Of a DNA stretch of 64,000 nucleotides, positions 17,417-26,934 are shown one piece after another; positions within the stretch are counted from its first letter, which is position 1, and each line of letters opens with the position of its first letter. The notes under the pieces are model-generated. The model worked only from the letters and a program-made list of their open reading frames with translations, was not told the origin of the DNA and searched no databases. The translations under genes and the position numbers were made by a program. Source of the stretch: an uncultured Lachnospiraceae bacterium (GTDB taxonomy: Bacteria; Bacillota; Clostridia; Lachnospirales; Lachnospiraceae); the NCBI GenBank assembly GCA_910579865.1, contig CAJTXA010000004.1, positions 1 to 64,000 of the forward strand, written 5' to 3'.

Positions 17417-17650
17417 AAATAAAATCCTCCTTTATTATCGGTCTATAGGTGATTATCTTAAAATAAGGTTATTTTGGAGATTATAGCATATATTATAAAA
17501 AAAGGAAACACTATCTGGAAGGATTTATTTTAAAAAAGAAATTGGATTCCATATAGACTATAGAAGATGATTTTGCTATAATAGAAAAAATGGTACATTT
17601 CAGCAGAAAGCAATGAAAAACTGTAAAATGTCGGATGGTATGGAGGAGAG

Positions 17651-18703
17651 ATGGACAAGAAATATATTGCGTATGTAAGTGCATACACACATGGGAAAAG
17701 TAAAGGCATTATGATTTGTGATGTAGATATAGAACAGGGGCATTTTACACCTCGTTCTGAGGTAGTGATACACAATCCGTCTTATATGGCAAAGTCACAT
17801 AGTGGAAAGTATTTATATTCTATCTGTGACGAAGGATTGGTAGCATATCGGATTTTGGAAAATGGAAATTTAGGTTTTATCAATCAAGGAAGCATTAATG
17901 GGATGCGGGCCTGTTATTTAACAGTTGATTCGAAAGATCGATATATTTTTTGTGCAGGATATCATGATGGGAAAGCTACGATTGTTCGAATTCGGGAAGA
18001 TGGCGGAATTGGTGAAGTGACAGATGAAGTGTTCCACAAGGGACTTGGCAGTGTAGCAGAAAGAAATTTTCGACCACATGTAAGCTGTGTTCTATTGACA
18101 CCAGATGAAAAATATATGATAGCTTGTAATTTAGGGACGGATCAGGCAGAAGTATATCGATTTAATTCTGTAACAGGGAAAATTCGGCCAGTAGATGTCA
18201 TTCGTTGTGAATTGGAATCAGCTCCTCGAACAATGGTATTTAGTCCAGATGGAAAATTCGCTTATCTTAGTCATGAGTTAAAGAATTATGTAGCAATTTA
18301 TTCTTATCGGGATAATGGAAGATTGCCAGAATTTGAACTAATTGATCGTATCTCTACATTGGGACATGATTCTTATAAAAAGAATAGTGCAGCAGTAGCA
18401 ATTAAATTTTCCCCGGATGGGAAGAATCTTTTTGTATCAAATGCGGGAGATGATTCTGTAGCTATTTATGATAGAGATGAAGAGACAGGAAAGCTTACTA
18501 TGCGGAGCGTACTTCCAATTAGTGGGGATTATCCAAAGGATATTGCCATTTTTCCAGATGGAAAGCATCTAGTTTCTATGAATCATGAAACAAACGAGAT
18601 GACATTTTTCCGAATTAATTATGAAAAAGGAATTCTTGTAATGCATGGAAAGCCAGAAGCAATTGAAACACCAAATTGCTGTATTATTGCGGAAATAAAA
18701 TAA
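17651..18703 (+). CDS. Lactonase-type seven-bladed beta-propeller (6-phosphogluconolactonase-like)
   Basis: 350 residues with repeated blade motifs such as FSPDGKFAYLSHE, FSPDGKNLFVSN and IFPDGKHLVSMNHE at regular spacing. This is the layout of the YkgB/Pgl-type lactonase family. Those enzymes hydrolyse 6-phosphogluconolactone, but the family also contains members of other or unknown activity, and no pentose-phosphate gene is next to this one. No signal peptide is present, so it is cytoplasmic. GGAGGAGAG precedes the ATG. It is probably monocistronic, ending at a hairpin 30 bases downstream. Confidence 0.8.
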   Translation: MDKKYIAYVSAYTHGKSKGIMICDVDIEQGHFTPRSEVVIHNPSYMAKSHSGKYLYSICDEGLVAYRILENGNLGFINQGSINGMRACYLTVDSKDRYIFCAGYHDGKATIVRIREDGGIGEVTDEVFHKGLGSVAERNFRPHVSCVLLTPDEKYMIACNLGTDQAEVYRFNSVTGKIRPVDVIRCELESAPRTMVFSPDGKFAYLSHELKNYVAIYSYRDNGRLPEFELIDRISTLGHDSYKKNSAAVAIKFSPDGKNLFVSNAGDDSVAIYDRDEETGKLTMRSVLPISGDYPKDIAIFPDGKHLVSMNHETNEMTFFRINYEKGILVMHGKPEAIETPNCCIIAEIK

Positions 18704-18733
18704 ATCAATTAGAAAAGAATAAAGAGAAAAGAA

Positions 18734-18763
18734 AAGGCTATTGTAGTTTTCTGCAGTAGCCTT
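18734..18763 (+). terminator. Hairpin terminator after the lactonase gene
   Basis: The arms 18734-18746 and 18751-18763 form a 13-bp stem (two G-U pairs) with a TTTT loop, ending in TT. The T tract is weak, so termination may be partial, leaving some read-through into the methyltransferase gene. Confidence 0.6.
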
Positions 18764-18801
18764 CTGTATGATAGATAGAGTCAAAAAGGAGTGGCAAAAG
18801 G

Positions 18802-20010
18802 ATGCAAACAGAACGAGCAGTTGTTCGAATCCAAAAAGGAAAGGGACGAACATTAAAAAGTGGTGGAGCTTGGGTTTATAAAAATGAGATTGATACGATA
18901 ATTGGAGAATGTGAGGATGGGGATTTTGTTACAATAGAGGATTTTGATGGATATTTTTTAGGAACAGGTTATATCAATCGAAATTCTATGATTACAGTAC
19001 GAGTTATGAGTCGAAAAAAAGGACAAGAAATCGATGCTGCTTTTTTAGAACAGCGTGTAAGAGATTGTATTGCTTATCGGAAAAGTGTAGTTGATATGCA
19101 ATGCTGCCGATTAATTTTTGGAGAAGCAGATTTTCTTCCTGGAATTGTAGTAGATAAGTTTTCTGATATTTTGGTGGTACAGTCCCTTGCACTTGGGATA
19201 GAACGGCTAAAAGGAACGATTCTTGAGGCTTGTAAAAAAGTTCTTTTGGAAGAGGGAATAAAGATTCGAGGCGTTTATGAGCGAAGCGATGCAAAAGTAC
19301 GGCGGCAGGAAGGAATGGATCTTTATAAGGGTTTTTTAGGGGAGGAATTTGATACAAAAGTTTTAATTACAGAGAATGGGATAAAATATTATGTAGATGT
19401 AGCGGAGGGTCAAAAGACAGGCTTTTTTTTAGATCAAAAGTATAATCGGCTTGCTTTGCAGCGATTTTGTAAAGGTGCAAAAGTGTTGGATTGTTTTACA
19501 CATACAGGCTCATTTGCTTTAAATGCTGGAATAGCAGGAGCTTTTTCTGTACTTGGAGTAGATGCGTCTGAACTTGGTATTGCTCAGGCAGAGGAAAATG
19601 CCAGATTAAATGGATTGGAAGATCGAGTAAAATTTCAATGTGCAGATGTTTTTGATTTACTCCCAGAATTAGAAAAGGAAAAAGAGCAATTTGATGTTGT
19701 TATTTTAGATCCTCCTGCATTTACAAAATCACGTGAATCCGTAAAAAATGCAATAAAAGGATATCGGGAAATTAATATGAGAGGAATAAAATTAGTACGA
19801 GATGGAGGATTTTTAGCAACCTGTTCTTGTTCTCATTTTATAACACCAGAATTATTTACAGAAACGATAGCACAGGCTGCACGAAGTGTACATCGAAGGT
19901 TACGACAAATAGAATATCGGACTCAAGCGGCCGATCATCCAATTCTTTGGGCAGCCGAGGAATCTTATTATCTTAAATTTTATATTTTTCAGGTTTGTTT
20001 AGAAAAGTAA
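18802..20010 (+). CDS. Class I SAM-dependent 23S rRNA methyltransferase (RlmI/YccW family)
   Basis: 402 residues: an N-terminal PUA domain (about 1-75, with VRIQKGKGRTLKSGGAWVY), a central EEHEE-type region, and a Rossmann methyltransferase domain from about 200. The latter has KVLDCFTHTGSFALNA (SAM loop, about 227-242) and VILDPPAFTKS (about 301-311), the catalytic DPP motif. RlmI makes m5C1962 in 23S rRNA; close paralogues differ in target, so the exact base is inferred. Like E. coli RlmI it is cytosolic. It is alone between two promoter-bearing gaps. Confidence 0.86.
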   Translation: MQTERAVVRIQKGKGRTLKSGGAWVYKNEIDTIIGECEDGDFVTIEDFDGYFLGTGYINRNSMITVRVMSRKKGQEIDAAFLEQRVRDCIAYRKSVVDMQCCRLIFGEADFLPGIVVDKFSDILVVQSLALGIERLKGTILEACKKVLLEEGIKIRGVYERSDAKVRRQEGMDLYKGFLGEEFDTKVLITENGIKYYVDVAEGQKTGFFLDQKYNRLALQRFCKGAKVLDCFTHTGSFALNAGIAGAFSVLGVDASELGIAQAEENARLNGLEDRVKFQCADVFDLLPELEKEKEQFDVVILDPPAFTKSRESVKNAIKGYREINMRGIKLVRDGGFLATCSCSHFITPELFTETIAQAARSVHRRLRQIEYRTQAADHPILWAAEESYYLKFYIFQVCLEK

Positions 20011-20038
20011 TAGGAAACTTGATACCATTTTACTATGA

Positions 20039-20067
20039 TTGACAGATTCAGAGGAAGCCATTATAAT
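20039..20067 (+). promoter_or_regulatory. Consensus sigma-A promoter of fhs
   Basis: TTGACA at 20039-20044 and TATAAT at 20062-20067 have a 17-base spacer, a perfect match at both boxes. It predicts a 5' leader of about 130 bases before fhs. Confidence 0.9.
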
Positions 20068-20117
20068 AAAATCAGTCGAATAACAAAGGACGGATTAGCA
20101 AATTTATTTATAAAAAT

Positions 20118-20167
20118 TCCGAAGTGAAGAAGTCGGGGCTCGCTCGTTGATACTTCGTTCATTCGGA
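20118..20167 (+). promoter_or_regulatory. Long hairpin in the fhs leader
   Basis: The arms 20118-20133 and 20152-20167 pair over 15 bp with one bulged G on each side and an 18-nt GC-rich loop (20134-20151). There is no T run after it, and it ends 35 bases before the fhs ATG. Its role is not known; see findings. Confidence 0.6.
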
Positions 20168-20202
20168 CGATTGAAAATGCGATTGATTAAGGAGGAAAAC
20201 GA

Positions 20203-21873
20203 ATGAAAACTGATATTCAGATTGCGCAGGAGGCTAAAATGATGCATATCCGTGAAGTAGCAGCAAAGTTGGATATTGCAGAAGAGGATTTGGAATTTTA
20301 CGGGAAATATAAGGCAAAATGTTCTGAGGAATTATGGGATAAGATTAAGAATAGAAAAAATGGAAAATTAGTTTTGGTAACAGCTGTAAATCCAACTCCT
20401 GCAGGAGAAGGAAAGACAACAACCAGTATCGGTTTAACACAGGCGTTTTGTAAATTGGGAAAACGAACGGTAGTGGCGCTACGTGAACCTTCTTTGGGCC
20501 CTTGCTTTGGAATAAAAGGAGGCGCTGCTGGAGGTGGTTATGCACAGGTAGTTCCTATGGAGGACTTAAATTTGCATTTTACTGGAGATTTTCATGCAAT
20601 TACTTCTGCAAATAATCTTTTAGCTGCTTTATTGGACAATCATATTCAACAAGGAAATAAACTTGGAATTGATACAAATCAGATTGTCTGGAAGCGGTGT
20701 TTGGATATGAATGATCGTGTACTTCGAAATGTAGTAGTTGGAATGGGAAAAAAGGCAGATGGAGTTGTAAGAGAAGATCATTTTGTAATTACAGTAGCTT
20801 CAGAGATTATGGCGATTCTCTGTCTTTCAGAGGATATGGAGGATTTAAAGAGCCGATTAGGAAAGATTGTAGTTGCTTATAACTATACTGGGGAACCTGT
20901 TACAGCAGCGGATTTAAAGGCAGTTGGCGCAATGGCAGCTCTTTTAAAAGATGCAATGCAACCAAATTTAATTCAGACATTGGAACATACCCCTGCTTTG
21001 GTACATGGAGGGCCTTTTGCCAATATTGCACATGGATGTAATAGTGTGCGAGCAACTCGAATGGCACTTAAATTGGCAGATTATGTAATTACAGAAGCTG
21101 GTTTTGGAGCTGATTTAGGAGCCGAGAAATTTTTTGACATTAAATGTCGGAAGACAGGACTTTCTCCAGATGCAGTCGTGTTAGTGGCTACAATTCGAGC
21201 ATTAAAATATAATGGTGGAGTGCCAAAGAATGAATTGGATCAAGAAAATCTGGTAGCGTTAAAAGAGGGAATAAAGAATTTAGAGGGACATATTGAAAAT
21301 TTGCATAAGTTTGGCGTTCCAGTTGTTGTAACTTTAAATCACTTTGTATCCGATACCAAAGCAGAACTTTCATTGGTTGAAGAATTTTGTAAGGAAAAAG
21401 GATGTGAGTTTGCTCCTTGTGATGTATGGGCAAAAGGAGGAGAAGGCGGTATTGAATTAGCAAATAAGGTGCTTAAAACATTAGAAACCAAAGAAAGCCA
21501 ATTTAATGTGCTTTATCCAGATGAACTTCCGATAAAGGAAAAGATTGAGACAGTTGCAAAAGAAATTTATGGAGCTGGAAATATTGTTTATGATGCTTCT
21601 GCATTAAAAGCGATTGAACGAATTGAGAAACAGGGGATGGGAAATTTACCAGTTTGTATGGCGAAGAATCAGTATTCTTTTTCTGATGATCCAGCTTTGC
21701 TTGGACGACCAGTTGGATTTGATTTGCATGTAAGAGAGGTTTATGTATCAGCAGGAGCTGGATTTGTAGTTGTAATTACTGGAACAATTATGACTATGCC
21801 TGGACTTCCAAAAGAGCCAGCAGCTTATCGAATTGATGTAGAAGAAGATGGAAAGATTATTGGGCTGTTTTAA
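20203..21873 (+). CDS. fhs: Formate-tetrahydrofolate ligase
   Basis: ATP-dependent ligase that makes 10-formyl-THF from formate and THF, central to one-carbon and acetogenic metabolism. 556 residues, standard length. The P-loop [15 protein letters not shown] lies at about 64-78, with [22 protein letters not shown] close behind (the family signature, quoted in part), and the C-terminal [15 protein letters not shown] is conserved. An AAGGAGG ribosome site precedes the ATG. A consensus promoter and a stable leader hairpin lie upstream, and the stop codon is inside a terminator hairpin, so it is a single-gene unit. Confidence 0.97.
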   Translation: MKTDIQIAQEAKMMHIREVAAKLDIAEEDLEFYGKYKAKCSEELWDKIKNRKNGKLVLVTAVNPTPAGEGKTTTSIGLTQAFCKLGKRTVVALREPSLGPCFGIKGGAAGGGYAQVVPMEDLNLHFTGDFHAITSANNLLAALLDNHIQQGNKLGIDTNQIVWKRCLDMNDRVLRNVVVGMGKKADGVVREDHFVITVASEIMAILCLSEDMEDLKSRLGKIVVAYNYTGEPVTAADLKAVGAMAALLKDAMQPNLIQTLEHTPALVHGGPFANIAHGCNSVRATRMALKLADYVITEAGFGADLGAEKFFDIKCRKTGLSPDAVVLVATIRALKYNGGVPKNELDQENLVALKEGIKNLEGHIENLHKFGVPVVVTLNHFVSDTKAELSLVEEFCKEKGCEFAPCDVWAKGGEGGIELANKVLKTLETKESQFNVLYPDELPIKEKIETVAKEIYGAGNIVYDASALKAIERIEKQGMGNLPVCMAKNQYSFSDDPALLGRPVGFDLHVREVYVSAGAGFVVVITGTIMTMPGLPKEPAAYRIDVEEDGKIIGLF

Positions 21874-21890
21874 AAGCCCATTCTTTTTAT
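21861..21890 (+). terminator. Terminator overlapping the fhs stop codon
   Basis: TGGGCT (21861-21866) pairs with AGCCCA (21875-21880) around the TAA stop, followed by TTCTTTTTAT. The stem is short, so read-through into argS is likely to some degree. Confidence 0.55.
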
Positions 21891-21910
21891 AGTATAGAAA
21901 AGGAGCAAAA

Positions 21911-23695
21911 ATGAAAAAAGTGTTAGAGTATATTACAGATGTGCTTTCACAGGCATTTGTACAATGTGGTTATGAGGAAAAATATGGGAAGGTTGGAATA
22001 TCAAATCGGCCCGATCTTTGTGAGTATCAGTGTAATGGAGCTATGGCAGCAGCAAAAGTTTATAAAAAAGCTCCAATTATAATTGCAGATGAAATAGTAA
22101 AATTGTTAGAAAATCATTCATTATTTGAAGAGATTGTAAGTGTAAAACCAGGTTTTATTAATATTAAAATTTGCGGAGAATTTTTAAAGAATTATCTACA
22201 AGAAATGGCGGTTACTCCAAAGTTTGGATGTCAAATGGAAAAAGAACCAAAAACGATTTTAGTGGATTATGGTGGAGCAAATGTAGCAAAACCTTTGCAT
22301 GTAGGACATCTTCGTTCTGCTGTAATTGGAGAAAGCATCAAACGGACAAAACGATTTTTTGGAAATCGAGTTATTGGAGATGTACATCTTGGAGATTGGG
22401 GACTACAGATGGGGCTAATTATTGAGGAATTGCATGATAGACAACCCGATTTGGTTTATTTTGATGCAGATTATAAAGGAGAATATCCAAAGGAATCACC
22501 ACTTACTATTTCTGAAATGGAAGAAATTTATCCGATAGCAAGCGAACGCTCGAAAAAAGATGCTGTATTTGCAGAACGAGCACATAAGGCAACATTTCGA
22601 CTTCAAAATGGAGATCCTGCTTATTTGGCATTATGGAAGCATATTATGAATGTATCGAAGGCAGATTTAAAGAGAAATTATGACAATTTGGAAGTTACCT
22701 TTGATCTGTGGAAAGGGGAAAGTGATGCACAGCCTTATATTCCAGATATGATAGATGATATGATAGAACGAAATGTAGCTTATCAAAGTCAGGGAGCAAT
22801 TGTAATCGATGTGGCATTGGAGACAGATACAAAGGAAATTCCTCCTTGCTTGATTCGAAAGTCAGATGGCGCTTCTTTATATGCGACTTCTGATTTGGCT
22901 ACCATGTTGGAACGGGAACAGCTTTATCAGCCAGATGAATATATTTATATGACAGATAAACGACAAGAACTTTATTTTACACAGGTATTTCGTGCAGCGA
23001 AAAAGGCAGGAATTGTAAAGTCCGATACTGCAATGAATTTTATTGGCTTTGGTACAGTAAATGGAAAAGATGGAAAGCCATTTAAAACTAGAGAAGGCGG
23101 AGTAATGCGTTTAGAAAACTTGATTTCTGAAATTAATAAAGCAGTTTATCAGAAAATGGAAGAAAATGCACAGAAAAAAGGTACTTCTTTAGAAAAAGAG
23201 GAAGTAGAAAAAACTGTTCCTATCGTAGGACTTTCGGCACTAAAATATGGGGATTTATCTAATCAAGCTTCAAAGGATTATATCTTTGATGTAGATAAAT
23301 TTTCATCTTTTGAGGGGAATACAGGCCCTTATATTTTATATACAATTGTACGAATTAAGTCGATTTTAAATAAATATACAGAACGAGGTAAAATGCTAGA
23401 AGAAGCGGATCATTTGTGCTGCCCAACAAGTGGGAGTGAAAAAGGGTTAATGTTGACCGTTTCTCGTTTTTCTGATGCGATAGAAACCGCTTATTCTGAG
23501 TTAGCACCTTATAAGATTTGCCAATATATTTATGATTTGTCCAATGATTTGAATCACTTTTATCATGAAACAAGGATTATTGATGAAGAAAATGAAGAAC
23601 AACAAAAGAGTTGGATTGCATTGTTAAAATTAGTAAAACAGATATTAGAATGTGGAATAGATTTACTTGGATTTTCTGCACCAGATAAGATGTAG
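21911..23695 (+). CDS. argS: Arginyl-tRNA synthetase
   Basis: Class I aminoacyl-tRNA synthetase charging tRNA-Arg. 594 residues with an N-terminal Arg-S additional domain (about 1-105), the catalytic core starting DYGGANVAKPLHVGHLRS (HVGH is the HIGH motif, about 127-130), and the C-terminal anticodon-binding DALR helix bundle (FSDAIETAYSELAPYKICQY region). The KMSKS motif is replaced by the GKPFKTREGG stretch, which is usual in many ArgRS. An AAAAGGAGC site precedes the ATG. It follows fhs by 37 bases across a weak terminator. Confidence 0.96.
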   Translation: MKKVLEYITDVLSQAFVQCGYEEKYGKVGISNRPDLCEYQCNGAMAAAKVYKKAPIIIADEIVKLLENHSLFEEIVSVKPGFINIKICGEFLKNYLQEMAVTPKFGCQMEKEPKTILVDYGGANVAKPLHVGHLRSAVIGESIKRTKRFFGNRVIGDVHLGDWGLQMGLIIEELHDRQPDLVYFDADYKGEYPKESPLTISEMEEIYPIASERSKKDAVFAERAHKATFRLQNGDPAYLALWKHIMNVSKADLKRNYDNLEVTFDLWKGESDAQPYIPDMIDDMIERNVAYQSQGAIVIDVALETDTKEIPPCLIRKSDGASLYATSDLATMLEREQLYQPDEYIYMTDKRQELYFTQVFRAAKKAGIVKSDTAMNFIGFGTVNGKDGKPFKTREGGVMRLENLISEINKAVYQKMEENAQKKGTSLEKEEVEKTVPIVGLSALKYGDLSNQASKDYIFDVDKFSSFEGNTGPYILYTIVRIKSILNKYTERGKMLEEADHLCCPTSGSEKGLMLTVSRFSDAIETAYSELAPYKICQYIYDLSNDLNHFYHETRIIDEENEEQQKSWIALLKLVKQILECGIDLLGFSAPDKM

Positions 23696-23734
23696 AATGG
23701 AAAAAGAAATTTTTATATAGAAATGAGGAAAACT

Positions 23735-25198
23735 ATGAAAATGGAATTTGATATTGTTACACCTGAGTCACAGGGAATTGCATCTGGACAGATTATTTCT
23801 TTTTTAAAGCGGTTAGAAAAGATCGAGATACCAATACACAGTATGATTTTAATGCGGCATGGGAAGATTGTGGCAGAGACATATTATCGTCCATATAGTC
23901 GAGAGGAATTACATCGTATGTTTTCTGTTACAAAAAGTATGGTTTCTTTGGCGATAGGACTTTTATGTGAGGAAGGAAAGCTTTCTCTAGAGGATCGGAT
24001 TGTCTCTTATTTTCCAGAAAAAATTCCAAAGGAAGGAGTCCATCCTTATATTGCACAGATCACAATTAAAGATATGTTGCGAATGGCAACAGCTCATGGA
24101 AAGACGACTTATAAACAGAAGGAAACAAAAGATTGGGTTGGTACATTTTTTTGTGTAACTCCTTCTCATTTACCGGGAAAGCTTTTTTCTTATGATACTT
24201 CTGCTTCACATACATTGGCAGCATTAGTAGAAAAGTTAAGTGGAAAAGAACTGCTTATGTATCTTCGGGAAAAGGTTTTAGATGAAATTGGATTTTCTTC
24301 AGATGCATATTGCATGAAAGATCCTATGGGTGTTAGTATAGGAGGATCTGGGATGATGGCATCTTCTTACGATATGCTTCGGGTAATGTATCTAATTAGT
24401 CAGGGGGGAAATTGGCAGGGAAAGCAGCTTTTGCCAGTTTGGTATCTAAAAGAGGCAACCAAAAAACAGATCGATACTTTTGCAAAAGGGCCTACTTTTG
24501 AGGAAATGCAGGGATATGGGTATCAGTTTTGGTGTACACAAAATCAAGGATATGTCTGTTATGGAATGGGAGGACAACTGATGTTAGTACTTCCTGAAAA
24601 GGAACTGATTTTGATAACCACAGCAGATACTCAATCCAGGCAGGGAGGCGTGCAGCTAATCTATGATGCTTTTTGGCAGGAGATTTATCAAAAGATTTCG
24701 GATCAGGCAATTGCTGAAAATCCAGAGGAATGTCAAAGACTTCGTAAGGAATGGGGAACACGGGAGTTATTAGTTCCTTTTGGAAAAAATGATAGTCTTT
24801 GGAGTAAAAAGATTCATGGAGTTGTCTATCAAATGGATGACAATTCACGTGGTTTTGATGAGGTTTTGGTTCAATTTTTTGATGGAGAAGGCAATTTTAT
24901 TTATCGTGGAAAGAATGGAGAAGGAAAGATTTCTTTTGGAATAGGAAAAAATCGGATTGGGAAAATAGAGCCATATGGATATCGAATAGCAGCAAGTGGA
25001 GTTTGGAGAAGTGAAGATACCTTTTTCATCCGAGTACATGTGTTAGATCAGTGTATTGGAACAATTTTTATTCAGCTTATATTTTCAGAGGATGGAATTA
25101 CTACTTTTATGAAGAAATATGAAGAGAGTGAATTTGGAGAGTGGGATGGTTTTTTAAGTGGAAAAGCTCTTACAAAAGATAAAGAACTAGATAATTAA
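23735..25198 (+). CDS. Serine hydrolase of the beta-lactamase class C family
   Basis: 487-residue protein with an N-terminal domain of the class C/AmpH/esterase type. MFSVTKSMVSLAIG contains the SxxK nucleophile (SVTK, about residue 65), SYDTSASH is the YxN-like second motif with Ser in place of Asn, and YGMGGQL near 275 occupies the HxG/KTG position. The C-terminal about 150 residues form a beta-rich domain of unknown role. No signal peptide or lipobox is seen, so it may act inside the cell as a peptidase or esterase rather than as a resistance enzyme. Start at 23735 because GAGGA ends five bases before it; an ATG at 23723 overlaps that site. Confidence 0.8.
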   Translation: MKMEFDIVTPESQGIASGQIISFLKRLEKIEIPIHSMILMRHGKIVAETYYRPYSREELHRMFSVTKSMVSLAIGLLCEEGKLSLEDRIVSYFPEKIPKEGVHPYIAQITIKDMLRMATAHGKTTYKQKETKDWVGTFFCVTPSHLPGKLFSYDTSASHTLAALVEKLSGKELLMYLREKVLDEIGFSSDAYCMKDPMGVSIGGSGMMASSYDMLRVMYLISQGGNWQGKQLLPVWYLKEATKKQIDTFAKGPTFEEMQGYGYQFWCTQNQGYVCYGMGGQLMLVLPEKELILITTADTQSRQGGVQLIYDAFWQEIYQKISDQAIAENPEECQRLRKEWGTRELLVPFGKNDSLWSKKIHGVVYQMDDNSRGFDEVLVQFFDGEGNFIYRGKNGEGKISFGIGKNRIGKIEPYGYRIAASGVWRSEDTFFIRVHVLDQCIGTIFIQLIFSEDGITTFMKKYEESEFGEWDGFLSGKALTKDKELDN

Positions 25199-25280
25199 TT
25201 ATTTTTGATTGACAAAAGGAAAGAACTGGTTTATACTCAAGAAGTTAATTTTAAACAGTTCGAATAGAACAATGACAAAG

Positions 25281-25376
25281 GAATATGCTAGGGGAGCGAA
25301 AGCTGAGAGCGTGCATAAAGCACATACCCTCATTACTTGAACCGGATAATACCGGCGTAAGGAAGCGAAGAATATT
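25281..25376 (+). promoter_or_regulatory. TPP (thiamine pyrophosphate) riboswitch
   Basis: The Thi-box landmarks are present in order: CTAGGGGAGC (25288-25297), GCTGAGA (25302-25308), ACCC, TTGAACCGGATAATACCGGCGTAAGGAAGC (quoted only by its landmarks TGAACC, ATACCGGCG and GGAAG). It is 65 bases upstream of a terminator and the thiamine transporter gene, so TPP binding should reduce thiT expression. Confidence 0.95.
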
Positions 25377-25438
25377 TGAAAGCTATTAGAATAAAAATTT
25401 AGATATCAAAGATAGCAAAAGTGAAATAATTTATTCTT

Positions 25439-25473
25439 ATCCTCCCCTTTCCTAAAAAAGAGGAGGATTTTTT
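25439..25473 (+). terminator. Riboswitch-controlled terminator containing the thiT Shine-Dalgarno
   Basis: ATCCTCC (25439-25445) pairs with GGAGGAT (25462-25468) and the stem extends inwards past one mismatch; a T run follows directly up to the ATG. The 3' arm contains AGGAGG (25461-25466), the only ribosome site for thiT, so the same stem can stop transcription and hide the start. Confidence 0.85.
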
Positions 25474-26160
25474 ATGTTAAATTTTTTTGCGTTTTCTACA
25501 GTGGATAGTTGGGAGCAGGATGCATTCCAACTTACAGTTCCTGGAATAATTGCTGTAGTTGTATTGATGGTAGCTTTGATTGCACTTGCTTTAGTTTTAC
25601 AGCCAAAAGAGATTCGAAATAGAACATTTACTACAAAACAGTTGGTTTTTTCTGCAGTAGCAATGGCACTTGCAACAGTGACTTCTATGTTGAAACTGTT
25701 TGAAGCACCGTTTGGGGGTTCTGTAACTCTTTTTAGTATGTTATTTCTTGTATTGATTGGATATTGGTATGGACCAAAGGCGGGGTTAATGACAGGATTT
25801 GCTTATGGACTGTTGCAATTTATTTTAGATCCTGTATTTTATTCTGTGCCTCAGATGATTGTTGATTATCCACTTGCATTTGGAGCACTTGGTGTATCGG
25901 GGTTTTTCTTTCAAAAGAAATATGGACTGGTAATTGGATATATAGTTGGAATTTTAGCACGATTTATATTTGCATGGTTATCTGGAGTTTTATTTTTTGC
26001 TGCTTATGCAGAGGGGAGTGGAATGAGCGCACCAGTTTATTCAATGGTATATAATGGTTCTTATATATTTACAGAAGGAATTCTTACTATGTTGTTGATT
26101 TCAATTCCTCCAGTAACAAAAGCACTATTACAAATAAAAAGAATGGCTACAGAAAGATAA
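25474..26160 (+). CDS. thiT: Energy-coupled thiamine transporter ThiT
   Basis: S-component of an ECF transporter that binds thiamine and imports it with a shared EcfAA'T module (not in this window). 228 residues with seven hydrophobic segments; the first (about 22-44) is an extra N-terminal helix compared with the six-helix core. The family features are ATVTSMLKLF with GGSVTLFSML, WYGPKAGLMTG, and the C-terminal YNGSYIFTEGIL near 195-206. The upstream TPP riboswitch strongly supports thiamine as substrate. The ATG is seven bases after AGGAGG, and a terminator overlaps the stop. Confidence 0.95.
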   Translation: MLNFFAFSTVDSWEQDAFQLTVPGIIAVVVLMVALIALALVLQPKEIRNRTFTTKQLVFSAVAMALATVTSMLKLFEAPFGGSVTLFSMLFLVLIGYWYGPKAGLMTGFAYGLLQFILDPVFYSVPQMIVDYPLAFGALGVSGFFFQKKYGLVIGYIVGILARFIFAWLSGVLFFAAYAEGSGMSAPVYSMVYNGSYIFTEGILTMLLISIPPVTKALLQIKRMATER

Positions 26161-26177
26161 AGCCATTTTTTATTTTT
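26142..26177 (+). terminator. Terminator overlapping the thiT stop codon
   Basis: AATGGCT (26142-26148) pairs with AGCCATT (26161-26167), with the TAA stop in the loop and a TTTTTATTTTT run after the stem. Confidence 0.8.
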
Positions 26178-26303
26178 CGGTTTTCGTAAGTTAGGGATAG
26201 AAAATTCTTGTAAAATAGGGAAAGATCCAATATACTAAAAGAAGGCGGAAAATGCTTTTATAAAGCTAGTCTGTGTTTTAGAAAAGAATGGAGTGTATAT
26301 ATA

Positions 26304-26711
26304 ATGAAGTGTGATTACTGTGGATATGATAATAAACCAGATGTAAGATGTTGTACTTTTTGTGGCGTAGAGCTTATTAGAGAAGAGCAAGTAAAACAAG
26401 AAAATAATTCTGGTTATGTAAGGTATAAAGAAGATAAGGAAAAACAAGAACGGCGTAAACATTGGGAGAAGATGTTTCAAGCGGATCAAAAACAAATGCC
26501 TTCCTCTCAGGCACCGCCAATTTGGAAACAAGAAAAATATCAGGACAATCATATACCAGAAAAGCAGGATAAGGAATCTCTTGGCTCTAAATTAAAACGA
26601 ATGCCACTATGGATTAAAATTATTCTTTTTATTTTACTTTTTTCGGAGCCAGCTATGGCCTTATTTTGGTTTATTATATGGATGATTTTTGATCAGTCTC
26701 GGAGAAAATAG
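26304..26711 (+). CDS. Zinc-ribbon protein with one C-terminal membrane segment
   Basis: 135 residues. The N-terminus has two CxxC pairs (CDYCGYDN and CTFCGVEL, residues 3-6 and 17-20), a zinc-ribbon as in many small clostridial membrane proteins. A charged, Gln/Lys-rich linker follows (about 30-95), then a hydrophobic segment (about 103-128: LWIKIILFILLFSEPAMALFW). Function is unknown. It stands alone with its own 140-base upstream gap and no clear partner. Confidence 0.75.
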   Translation: MKCDYCGYDNKPDVRCCTFCGVELIREEQVKQENNSGYVRYKEDKEKQERRKHWEKMFQADQKQMPSSQAPPIWKQEKYQDNHIPEKQDKESLGSKLKRMPLWIKIILFILLFSEPAMALFWFIIWMIFDQSRRK

Positions 26712-26783
26712 AGAAAAAAGAAGCAGTTGACCATTTTTTTAAAATATAGTTTTAGGAGGAGAATTAAGAAAAAAGATTTTTGC

Positions 26784-26840
26784 TTGACAAAGTTTATAGT
26801 TTTATCTTATACTTTGATTATCAAAATATTTGATTATAAA
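26784..26840 (+). promoter_or_regulatory. fabH promoter with FabT-like operator abutting the -10
   Basis: TTGACA (26784-26789), an 18-base spacer and TATACT (26808-26813) form a good sigma-A promoter. The perfect 13-bp palindrome TTTGATTATCAAA (26813-26825) starts on the last base of the -10, and a second, imperfect copy TTTGATTATAAA lies at 26829-26840. The sequence is that of FabT operators described in streptococci. Confidence 0.82.
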
Positions 26841-26934
26841 AGTTATAGCAGGTATTTTTCTGATTTGTGTAAAAGCTGTTTAGATATAAAAAATAGTTTG
26901 GATTTTTTGATTGGCTTGAGAAAGGGATAAAAAA

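Noticed and set aside
20068..20202. ZTP or THF riboswitch in the fhs leader
   Set aside because: The CCGCCTGGGC-type ZTP landmarks and the THF core are not present; only an unclassified hairpin remains.
26727..26930. 67-codon ORF upstream of fabH
   Set aside because: It covers the fabH promoter and the FabT-like operators, has no ribosome site and an unconvincing basic, aromatic composition; treated as chance.
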